Shown piece after piece: positions 1 to 7,447 of a DNA stretch of 64,000 bases. Positions within the stretch are counted from its first letter, which is position 1, and every line of letters starts with the position of its first letter. The DNA lies in NCBI GenBank assembly GCA_902798385.1, contig CADBWK010000006.1, forward strand, positions 62,001-126,000. Reading direction: 5' to 3'. Both the position numbers and the translations under genes were made by a program. The notes beneath the pieces were generated by a model. It saw nothing but the letters and a program-made list of their open reading frames with translations, ran no database searches and was not told the origin of the DNA. This DNA is from an uncultured Bacteroidales bacterium (GTDB taxonomy: Bacteria; Bacteroidota; Bacteroidia; Bacteroidales; Paludibacteraceae).

Positions 1-1
1 T

Positions 2-3000
2 GAGTATGACGTGACGTATAATGCGAATGGTGGTTCGGGCGATGCTATGAGCGCTACTCATGGTCACTATGTCACGATCAGCGACAACTCCTATACTGCC
101 CCGGATGGAAAGATCTTCGTGGAATGGAATACCGCAAATGATGGTTCCGGTGCTTCGTACAATCCTGGTGATGAGATAGAGTTAACAGCAGATCTTCCGC
201 TTTATGCGATTTGGGCAACGAATTATACGATTAGTTGGGGTATCGTTCAGTTAGGCGGAGCAGGAGATGAAGTAAAGCCGAATCTCGGTGGCGGCAACTA
301 TACCATCACAGCGAGTGTATCGGCTTGGACAGGAACGTTGACGGCAGATATGATAAGTACCTTGACGGATGGTTTGACCATCACCAATGTTTCGGTGGAA
401 AACTCCTCTTCGCCGAAGACTATCACCGCTACGTTTGCCGTCGGCGCAGATGTGGATGGTGATAAAATCACGCTTCAACTCGATATTCCTGCGGCTGGTG
501 TTTATGGTGCAAAGACCAGTGAGAAGGAGATTGATATAGATCGCTGTACAGGTAGTTCAAGCGGTAGTGACGGTGTGCTCTTTAGCGCAGAGTTCAAAGA
601 TAGTGGTTTAGGTAATGACAATATTTGCGATGCTGCCAATGATCCATATACCTTCACGACTACGGAGTTGAAATCTGCGCCTACGGGCGGTTCGATTAAG
701 GCATATACTACGGACAACTTAAGTCACATGAAGTTTGCAACGAATGCAATCTCTATTGCCGGTAGCGATGGTGTGATTCGGATAGATTTGACGAATCCGG
801 TAGCAGAGAATGACCTGTTTACTTACCATAATGTCAATAGCAGTACTTCCTCCGCTTATCTGCGTACATCTCCTACTACCACCAGCGGGCAGATTGAATT
901 GACGGTATATAACAAGGAAGCGAAAGTGCGTTTGACCTCCGCATTTGATGGAGCAACGACCTTGTATTTAGTTCGCAATAGCAAGGATTTCAAATTGCAT
1001 AAGGCGGCAGTAGTTCGTCCGGCATTCCTGATGTTGCTGCGTGACGATACTCCGACTGAAGATACAAATTTATCAGGTACGGATGTCAGCTTAACAACTG
1101 AAAACTACTTGGCTGTTATTTCGGGTGGTAGTGCAACCTTCACTAGTCCATCATCCGGAAACTTGAAGATTAAGAGAAGTAGTAGTAAAAACTATATCCA
1201 GTTTAATAATGCAGCTGGATATGTTAAGGTCGTATTGAGTTCTGCTCTGGCAGAGGGCGATGTGATCGGATTTGATTCGTATAATACGAACAACCTCGCA
1301 CTCACTACTACTGCAACGCGTTCCACAAGTATCGTTACGACCAATCAGTTGTACACTGTAGATGGTTCATCAGCACTCAAGGGTGCAACGACCTTCTATA
1401 TCTGGCAGTATAGCGGAAGTTCTGACTACTTGAGAGGTTTGCAGATTGCCCGTTCAGGTATTGCCGGAGGTGGCGGAGGAACGGACAAAATTACTCCGAC
1501 CTTGACGTGGGATACGGATTTGTCAAGCGGTGTGGCTAAGGAAACAGGTGCGGAAGACTTTACACATACAGTAACGCAGGATAAGAATAGCCTTGGTGCA
1601 ATCACGTATGCAAGTAGCAACACGAGTGTGGCGACTGTTAATGCAACAACCGGTAAAGTGCATATTGCGGGTGTCGGTAGCGCAACAATCACGGCGACGT
1701 TGGCTGCAAGCGGTTGTTATAATCAAGCGACAAATACTTATACTATTACCGTTACATCTGATTGCGATGATGTAGCCGGAACAGTTAGTTCGCGCGACTT
1801 GGGCTGTGATGGTGTGGAGTTGACGGTAACAGGCCATACGACATCCGGCGAGACAGTAAGTTATCAGTGGTATAAAGATGGTGCTTCTCTTGGTGGAAGT
1901 TACACGGCTGCGAAGTGCACGGTTAATGTTGCTGGTAACTACTATGTTGTGGTCACCAATACTGGAACCAGACACTGCGCGATGACATCTACTAATAGTA
2001 TTGATGTATCGGCTCGTTCAACCGTTTCAGCAACAAAACTTGTGGATAGTTGGTACGTCAAGAATGGTCGTCGTACGCCGGATATAGCTCTTGTGAAGAC
2101 AATTGACGCTACGGGCTTTACGGTTAAGAGCGGAAGTACGCCAATCTGGAATAGTGACGGAAGTGTAAGTACAGGTTTCGCGGGCTGTCCTTTCCATATG
2201 GATAGTATCATTTATCTCGATGGTCAAACGTCTACAGGTGCCGTACCGAGTGGATTAAGTGCCGGCGATGAGACACTGACGATTACAGTTACCGGTTGTA
2301 GCGGTGATCCGGTGGAGTACGATATCACTATCCATAAGCAAGCATCCACAATACGTCCGAGCGTTGCGTATGTATCTCTCGGAACAGATGGTGGCGCTGT
2401 AACCGATACAACCACTGGTTATTACAAGACGGCGGCATTGTACAAGTATTTGGACTACACGCTTGGCGGTGGTGATTTTGACCTTACTGCTCGAAATGCA
2501 TATTGGTCTGTTGATGAGCAAGAATTGAAAGAGCATTACTCGCAATTTGATGCTATCCTTATTACCGATGATCCCTCTACAGACAAGAAGAAAGAGGTAG
2601 GTGGTAAGAAATATAGTTATATCAATGCCATTGGTTGTCTGGTAGATATCCGTCCAATATTAACAATGGAGGCTTATGTGGCTAAGTGGTCGAATTGGAA
2701 AGCGAAAGGTATCACGGGTACTCCGGAAAGTCCGAATCCGCGTCAGTATGGTATGAAGCTGCAATGTAAGCAACATGCTATATTTGCCGGTATAAATGCG
2801 GCTAGTACGAACGTTGATGTAGAGACCATTGATGGCGTAGATTACTGGAATGTACTGATGGTAGATAGTACGAAGAGTCCTTATACAGGCGTGGCGTATA
2901 ATGCACAGACAGCCGGCGATAAGAAACCGGCTCTGCAAGGCTTTGCGGCATCGAGTGTATCGGAAGATCTGTTGCTGCTCGGTGAGATTAAGGATGGTAC

Positions 3001-4738
3001 TTTATATGCGGGCGTTGAACGTCAGACAGAACCTGCGGCTCGTCTGCTGGTATTGGGTATTAACGCGAAGGCGCTGCCTAATGCATTAACAGATGAGGGT
3101 AAAATGATTCTTGAGAACTCGCTCCATTATTTGCTTCAGACAGAGTTGGAGAGAGTGGATGACTGCTCGAACTACTTCACAGGCGCTGTAAGTACAGATT
3201 GGAATAATGTAGCCAACTGGTCGAAGGGTCAGATACCTAACAGTCCTACTATTCGCGTACGTATTTTGAAGCCGTGTGAGATTAAGAATGGTGATGCCTT
3301 TAAGGCTGCGTCAGTAGATATTGCTTCCAGTGGTAAGAGTTTGCACCTTGGAGGCGGTGCTTGTAGCGGTAAGTTGACGATTAATGCAGGCGGTGCGTTG
3401 ATAGTTGGAGGGAAAGTGAAAGCAGCTGAGGCTCCTCTCTTCAATACAGTCAACCTCAAGCAGACGGAGGCGAAGGATCTTGAGTTGAAAACCTCATCTA
3501 CATCTCAAGCCGCCCTTATCTTCAATAATGACGAAGGCAAGACCCAAGCAACGGTGAATCTGTACAGCCTTGGAAGAAAGGTCAGTGAGACGAACCAGTT
3601 CCAGTATTTTGCTATCCCGATGAGTTATCTATCGGTTAATCCGACGTTCGCGAATGAGACACACGGTATAACGATATATACTTATGTCTGGTTAGAGGCT
3701 ACTGGCTGGGAACGTCGCGGATACTATACCGACCTCTATGCATTTGAAGGTATCGGCATCACTACCGATAAGACTACCGCGCACGAATATACGATGAAGG
3801 GAACGCTGGCTTCTACCAAGGATCAGGAGATACCAATCACCGCTGATGGTAAAAAACTGAACCTCATCGGTAACTCCTGGACGGCGCCGATACAGATCTC
3901 CGAACTGGAGGCGAGTGACTTCGGTGATGCTTCCTCTACCGTTGAACAGACAGTATATATCTATTGCGCCGGTCATGGTAATGAGACAGCCGACGGAAAG
4001 ACCGAGGCTGCCGGACAATGGTTGGCGATCCCGTTCGAGGCAACGAGGTTCGACGCTTGGGATGGTCTGAAGGTTATTCCGTCCATGCAGGCATTCCAGA
4101 TTAAGACGGCAGGCGAAGGTACCCTGACGCTGGATTATGACAAGCACGTGCGCGGCGGATCGACAGATTTGACGGCTAAGTTACGTGCTCCGCAACGCAG
4201 AGCGGCTCATGACGGCGTAGAGCTTATGCGTATCCGCGTGGCGGATAGTAAGACTCACACAGACCTCTATCTCTTCGAGGGAGATCAGTTCAGCGATGCG
4301 TTCGATAACGGTTGGGAAGCAAACTACCGCGTAGGTACCAACGAATCGGCGAAACTGTATGCAAGGGTTGCTACCGGCGTGATGTCTGTTGCTGCGATGT
4401 CTGACTTGGAAGGTACACCGATATATTTCATCCCGGGTCAAGAGACGGAATATACGTTTACCTTCGGCGGAAACGGTATGGGTTACTACCTCAATGACCT
4501 TAAGTTGCAGCAATCGACCTTGATTAGCGAAGGGGCAGAATATAGCTTCACCTATGAGAAGGGAGATGCTGCGGCGCGCTTCATGATCAGTGCTACGCCT
4601 TATGAATCGCCACAGGTAACAACCGGCGTAGAGAATGTACAAACAGAAGACAAGCCTCGTAAGATTCTGTATAATAACAAGTTGTACATTATCTACAACG
4701 GGCATGTATATAGCGCGGAAGGAGCAATTGTAAAATAA
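2..4738 (+). CDS. Giant multidomain surface/secreted protein, 5'-truncated by the window edge
   Basis: The reading frame is open to the left edge, so the first in-frame GTG at 11 is not a real start and the N-terminus is missing. Visible modules, in order: a Listeria-Bacteroides (InlB B-type) repeat (about 1-75); a beta-rich region (76-180); two similar beta-sandwich-like modules (about 190-490); a BIG2-type Ig-like domain (about 495-585); an Ig-like domain with YQWYKDG (590-670); an alpha/beta domain of about 270 residues (775-1045) resembling ThuA/class-I amidotransferase-like folds; a WNNxxNW strand-rich segment (1045-1130); and a long C-terminal region. The extreme C-terminus, around PRKILYNNKLYIIYNGH, looks like a type IX secretion-style tail. 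The protein is clearly paralogous to the one at 7445-12268 from the BIG2 domain onward. It probably acts at the cell surface or outside; no catalytic site is evident and the substrate is unknown. Followed after 19 bp by a small tail-motif protein. Confidence 0.85.
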   Translation, partial: EYDVTYNANGGSGDAMSATHGHYVTISDNSYTAPDGKIFVEWNTANDGSGASYNPGDEIELTADLPLYAIWATNYTISWGIVQLGGAGDEVKPNLGGGNYTITASVSAWTGTLTADMISTLTDGLTITNVSVENSSSPKTITATFAVGADVDGDKITLQLDIPAAGVYGAKTSEKEIDIDRCTGSSSGSDGVLFSAEFKDSGLGNDNICDAANDPYTFTTTELKSAPTGGSIKAYTTDNLSHMKFATNAISIAGSDGVIRIDLTNPVAENDLFTYHNVNSSTSSAYLRTSPTTTSGQIELTVYNKEAKVRLTSAFDGATTLYLVRNSKDFKLHKAAVVRPAFLMLLRDDTPTEDTNLSGTDVSLTTENYLAVISGGSATFTSPSSGNLKIKRSSSKNYIQFNNAAGYVKVVLSSALAEGDVIGFDSYNTNNLALTTTATRSTSIVTTNQLYTVDGSSALKGATTFYIWQYSGSSDYLRGLQIARSGIAGGGGGTDKITPTLTWDTDLSSGVAKETGAEDFTHTVTQDKNSLGAITYASSNTSVATVNATTGKVHIAGVGSATITATLAASGCYNQATNTYTITVTSDCDDVAGTVSSRDLGCDGVELTVTGHTTSGETVSYQWYKDGASLGGSYTAAKCTVNVAGNYYVVVTNTGTRHCAMTSTNSIDVSARSTVSATKLVDSWYVKNGRRTPDIALVKTIDATGFTVKSGSTPIWNSDGSVSTGFAGCPFHMDSIIYLDGQTSTGAVPSGLSAGDETLTITVTGCSGDPVEYDITIHKQASTIRPSVAYVSLGTDGGAVTDTTTGYYKTAALYKYLDYTLGGGDFDLTARNAYWSVDEQELKEHYSQFDAILITDDPSTDKKKEVGGKKYSYINAIGCLVDIRPILTMEAYVAKWSNWKAKGITGTPESPNPRQYGMKLQCKQHAIFAGINAASTNVDVETIDGVDYWNVLMVDSTKSPYTGVAYNAQTAGDKKPALQGFAASSVSEDLLLLGEIKDGTLYAGVERQTEPAARLLVLGINAKALPNALTDEGKMILENSLHYLLQTELERVDDCSNYFTGAVSTDWNNVANWSKGQIPNSPTIRVRILKPCEIKNGDAFKAASVDIASSGKSLHLGGGACSGKLTINAGGALIVGGKVKAAEAPLFNTVNLKQTEAKDLELKTSSTSQAALIFNNDEGKTQATVNLYSLGRKVSETNQFQYFAIPMSYLSVNPTFANETHGITIYTYVWLEATGWERRGYYTDLYAFEGIGITTDKTTAHEYTMKGTLASTKDQEIPITADGKKLNLIGNSWTAPIQISELEASDFGDASSTVEQTVYIYCAGHGNETADGKTEAAGQWLAIPFEATRFDAWDGLKVIPSMQAFQIKTAGEGTLTLDYDKHVRGGSTDLTAKLRAPQRRAAHDGVELMRIRVADSKTHTDLYLFEGDQFSDAFDNGWEANYRVGTNESAKLYARVATGVMSVAAMSDLEGTPIYFIPGQETEYTFTFGGNGMGYYLNDLKLQQSTLISEGAEYSFTYEKGDAAARFMISATPYESPQVTTGVENVQTEDKPRKILYNNKLYIIYNGHVYSAEGAIVK

Positions 4739-4757
4739 TGAGAAAGGAGATGAAACA

Positions 4758-5234
4758 ATGAGAGAAATGAAACGAAATATACTTGCAATTGTGGTGATGG
4801 CCCTGCTGCTGGCGCTTGGTGGAACAGCGCAGGCGGTTAGTTATAAGGGTACGTACAAAGGCGGATACTCGCAGCCGGCATATATGGCGCCGGCTACAGT
4901 CCCGGTAGTAACCTTCCAATCGACGAGTTCCATGCCCGTAATGATGAGCACCGAGACTTTGCTCAATGCGGATGGTACGGTGAACGCCGGGGCTTATGGA
5001 GTAGGGCAGAGCTATTCTTCCGGACGCCCCGGGCATATCCGAAAGGCGGATAGTGATGGAGATGGTTTTGATGACGAAACGGGTCTGGCGGTAGACAATA
5101 TTGACAACCCGACTATCGATCCCAACGATCCCGGTAACGTGCCCCTCGGCGACGGCCTGTGGGTATTGCTGCTGCTCGCGGGGGCGTATGTTGTGGTGAG
5201 GAGAATAAAGGAAACTAGGATCCTAGGAGCATAG
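4758..5234 (+). CDS. Small secreted protein with C-terminal PLGDGLW-TM-Arg tail
   Basis: 158 residues. Signal peptide at about 1-27, then a low-complexity Tyr/Gly/Pro region. An Asp-rich calcium-type loop DSDGDGFDDETG lies at 98-109. The tail has a P129-L-G-D-G-L-W motif that runs straight into a hydrophobic segment (133-147) and an Arg-Arg pair, a three-part layout like known C-terminal sorting signals (motif, membrane helix, basic cluster). It follows the giant protein by 19 bp and is probably cotranscribed. The last codons (after Lys151-Glu) are supplied by the first CTAG octamer array, which also provides the TAG stop, so the end of the frame appears to have been remodelled by the repeat. 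A diverged counterpart with the same layout lies at 12265-12903. The start could also be Met4 (4767). Function unknown; a membrane-anchored or sorted partner of the giant protein is an inference. Confidence 0.8.
   Translation: MREMKRNILAIVVMALLLALGGTAQAVSYKGTYKGGYSQPAYMAPATVPVVTFQSTSSMPVMMSTETLLNADGTVNAGAYGVGQSYSSGRPGHIRKADSDGDGFDDETGLAVDNIDNPTIDPNDPGNVPLGDGLWVLLLLAGAYVVVRRIKETRILGA
5208..5234 (+). repeat. CTAG octamer array, copy 1
   Basis: After the lead-in AAAGGAAA, CTAG-type tetramers fall exactly 8 bp apart at 5215, 5223 and (as ATAG) 5231. The intervening tetramers are GATC and GAGC. The array overlaps the last codons and stop of the preceding gene. Confidence 0.8.
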
Positions 5235-5256
5235 GAGGCAAAGCGATAGAAATAAT

Positions 5257-5310
5257 TAAAGGAAACTAAGATCCTAGGAACCTAGACTCTTAGAACCCTA
5301 GATTAACTAG
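5257..5310 (+). repeat. CTAG octamer array, copy 2
   Basis: Lead-in TTAAAGGAAA, then tetramers at 5266 (CTAA), 5274, 5282, 5290 (TTAG) and 5298 at exact 8-bp spacing, with a further CTAG at 5307. Spacers run GATC, GAAC, ACTC, AACC. It lies just upstream of the four-helix-bundle gene. Spacer order matches copies 1, 3 and 4. Confidence 0.9.
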
Positions 5311-5323
5311 AAAGGAACAAACA

Positions 5324-5884
5324 ATGGCGAAACTCAATGATGGTGGATTCCTTGAGGTGAGTGGCGATTATCGGGATTTGATCTTCTATAAGAAAACGAA
5401 GATCCTGTTCGATATGACCTATTGGTACAAGGATCGTTACCTTCAGCGGGGAGATCGTACGCAAGACCAGATGCAGCAAGCCGCCCGAAGCGGCAAGCAG
5501 AATATTGCTGAGGGTAAGGAGGATGGCGTAACGAGCGTAGAGATGGAGTTGAAACTTGTCAATACGGCGAGAGGTAGTCTGGTTGAGTTGCGCGAGGATT
5601 ATGAGGATCAGTTGATGATCAACCGCCTTCCACAATGGGACAAGAATCATCCTCGATATAGCGCGCTGGTGAATTACTGCTATAGGCATCATGAGTTGGC
5701 TGACTACCAAAAATTCTATGAGAAATGGAGTAAAGAGGAGTTTTGCAACGTGGCGCTGACTCTGATTCATCAGGCAGATAGAGGTATGTGGAATTGGATG
5801 AAAGCGCGCGAGGTGGAATTTTTAGAGAATGGCGGTATTCGCGAGAAGATGTCAGCCGCGAGGAAAAACGCGAGAGGGTATTAA
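5324..5884 (+). CDS. Four-helix bundle protein with suffix domain (23S rRNA IVP / Avd-like family)
   Basis: 186 residues, predicted almost entirely helical. The core (about 30-125) contains QAARSGKQNIAEGKEDG, typical of the four-helix-bundle family that includes the 23S rRNA intervening-sequence protein (TIGR02436/PF05635). The C-terminal part (about 140-180, around LIHQADRGMWNWM) matches the four-helix-bundle suffix type (TIGR04258) seen in Bacteroidota. The family is structurally related to Avd, the accessory protein of diversity-generating retroelements; no reverse transcriptase or template repeat is visible here. The gene is bracketed by CTAG octamer arrays in the same orientation (5257-5310 and 5884-5930) and interrupts a run of surface-protein genes, so it looks like a small inserted cassette. 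Biochemical role unknown; nucleic-acid binding is plausible from the family. Confidence 0.85.
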   Translation: MAKLNDGGFLEVSGDYRDLIFYKKTKILFDMTYWYKDRYLQRGDRTQDQMQQAARSGKQNIAEGKEDGVTSVEMELKLVNTARGSLVELREDYEDQLMINRLPQWDKNHPRYSALVNYCYRHHELADYQKFYEKWSKEEFCNVALTLIHQADRGMWNWMKAREVEFLENGGIREKMSAARKNARGY

Positions 5885-5930
5885 AGGAAACTAGGCCCCT
5901 AGGATCCTAGGAACCTAGAACCCTAGATCA
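5884..5930 (+). repeat. CTAG octamer array, copy 3
   Basis: Lead-in AAAGGAAA begins right at the stop of the four-helix-bundle gene. Five perfect CTAG tetramers follow at 5891, 5899, 5907, 5915 and 5923, exactly 8 bp apart, with spacers GCCC, GATC, GAAC, AACC, ATCA. Ends 10 bp before the GH105 start codon. Confidence 0.95.
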
Positions 5931-5940
5931 ATATAGCATT

Positions 5941-7425
5941 ATGAAACATCCTATCCTATACATCGTTTTTGCCGTAGCGCTATTGACGGGCTGCGGACAA
6001 AAGGCCGGAAAGGCATCGGACAGAGACGTCCGTAATGCGAACGAGATGTGTTCGAGGTACTCAGCCGAGATCATCAATGCGCGTATGTCCGCTTGGTACA
6101 ACAAGGACAATCAGGTCGGATTCCCCAACGCCAACAGCACCAACGGCATCATTCAACCCGAGGCTGAGGCTTCGTGGGATTACGTCCCGGGCGTCGTAGC
6201 CAAGGGTATCCTCGATGTATGGGAATACTACCAAGACTCCGCCTGGGCAGACGCCTGGTATGAAGGTCTGTGTGCCTGGGCGCTCAAGCAGACGGCTACC
6301 GACAAAGGGGGTATATTGGACGATCTCAATTGTACGAAAGTGTTCCTCGGCCTATACGAGGGAGCCAAGCCCGGCGGACGTTTTGAGAACGCTGAGAATG
6401 CGGCGTACTTTATGGAGCAACTGCGCCGCGGAGCACGAGGGCTGGAGGATCATAAAAACCGCTATACGATCTCTTCCGGCGGCGCAGAAGGCGGTTGGAT
6501 GCATAAGGCAACGGATGACCCCGCCAAGAGTTATTACGGCCAGATGTGGTGTGATGGCGCGTATATGGGTCAGGCGCTGCTTGCCCAACTCTTAGTGATC
6601 GGTGCGACCGAAGGAACGAACCTCGGTTGGAACGATGTCTATGACCAGTTCAATGCCTCGTGGTACTACCTCTGGGACGAAGAGAAGGCTTTGCCCTACC
6701 ATGTGATCTTCACGGACGTAGCGACCAACAATAACGCGCGCGCGATATATGAAAGCGGACACGCGTATGCCTGCGCGAACGACAGCGCGATCTATCACTC
6801 GGAAGAGTACTGGGGACGCGCAGCGGGATGGTATATGATGGCGCTGGTGGACGTTCTCGAGGCATATCTCGAGAACTTAATGGCGAATGGCGAATGGACG
6901 AAAGGTGAACCCCTTCCCTCTGCGCAGCATTTCGATGAGATGCGGGATATGTTGACTAAGTTGGCGGATGGCGTCGTAGCGCGGCAAGATCCCAACACCG
7001 GTTGTTGGTACCAACTCTTGGCGTATGACAGCACGAAATGTGCCACGCAGGGCATCAACGATACCGGTTCACCCAAATACACGAATGTTGCCGAAGGCGG
7101 TACGCAATGTAACTACCTCGAGTCTTCCGCTTCCTGTCTCATCACAGCAGCGTTGCTGAAAGGCTCACGCCTCGGACTCATCAACCATGCCGAAGCCGGC
7201 AAACGCGGTTACGAGGGAATTATCAAAACCTTCCTGCGCGAAGAGGATGGCAACTATACCATTACCTCCAGTTGTCAGTCCGCCGGCTTGAGCAAAGACC
7301 GAAACGGTTCGGCTGCCTACTATCTCATCGGTAAGGATGTCCCGATTCAGGACAACGGCGAAGGCAAAGTGCTTGGCGCCTTCCTCATGGCCGCCGTCGA
7401 GTACGAACGAATGATAGAAAGATAG
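5941..7425 (+). CDS. GH105-family unsaturated rhamnogalacturonyl hydrolase lipoprotein
   Basis: 494 residues with a lipoprotein signal (LLTGC at about 14-18), so probably anchored in the envelope. The body matches glycoside hydrolase family 88/105 (YteR/YesR type), an (alpha/alpha)6 barrel that removes unsaturated galacturonyl residues from rhamnogalacturonan fragments released by pectin lyases. Supporting segments are MWCDGAYMGQALLAQ with its conserved Asp, WGRAAGWYMMALVDVLE, and NYLESSAS near the C-terminus. Length is slightly above the usual 370-450 because of the signal and a few insertions. A three-unit heptamer array (6879-6899) encodes a short solvent-exposed-looking stretch, and the stop lies in another heptamer array (7413-7447). 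Family assignment is firm; exact substrate is inferred. Confidence 0.85.
   Translation: MKHPILYIVFAVALLTGCGQKAGKASDRDVRNANEMCSRYSAEIINARMSAWYNKDNQVGFPNANSTNGIIQPEAEASWDYVPGVVAKGILDVWEYYQDSAWADAWYEGLCAWALKQTATDKGGILDDLNCTKVFLGLYEGAKPGGRFENAENAAYFMEQLRRGARGLEDHKNRYTISSGGAEGGWMHKATDDPAKSYYGQMWCDGAYMGQALLAQLLVIGATEGTNLGWNDVYDQFNASWYYLWDEEKALPYHVIFTDVATNNNARAIYESGHAYACANDSAIYHSEEYWGRAAGWYMMALVDVLEAYLENLMANGEWTKGEPLPSAQHFDEMRDMLTKLADGVVARQDPNTGCWYQLLAYDSTKCATQGINDTGSPKYTNVAEGGTQCNYLESSASCLITAALLKGSRLGLINHAEAGKRGYEGIIKTFLREEDGNYTITSSCQSAGLSKDRNGSAAYYLIGKDVPIQDNGEGKVLGAFLMAAVEYERMIER
6879..6899 (+). repeat. Heptamer array (AATGGCG), in coding sequence
   Basis: Three contiguous 7-bp units, two identical AATGGCG and one AATGGAC, inside the GH105 gene. 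Short, so chance cannot be excluded by itself; it matches the pattern of the other arrays. Confidence 0.55.
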
Positions 7426-7447
7426 ATTATAGAAGATAGATATCATG
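7413..7447 (+). repeat. Heptamer array (AGATAGA) spanning a gene junction
   Basis: Five 7-bp units with consensus AGATAGA. The array covers the stop codon of the GH105 gene, the whole 19-bp intergenic gap and the start codon of the next giant protein. Confidence 0.75.

Noticed and set aside
2-7425. Diversity-generating retroelement suggested by the Avd-related four-helix protein beside giant surface proteins
   Set aside because: No reverse transcriptase and no template/variable repeat pair with adenine-specific differences is visible in the window.
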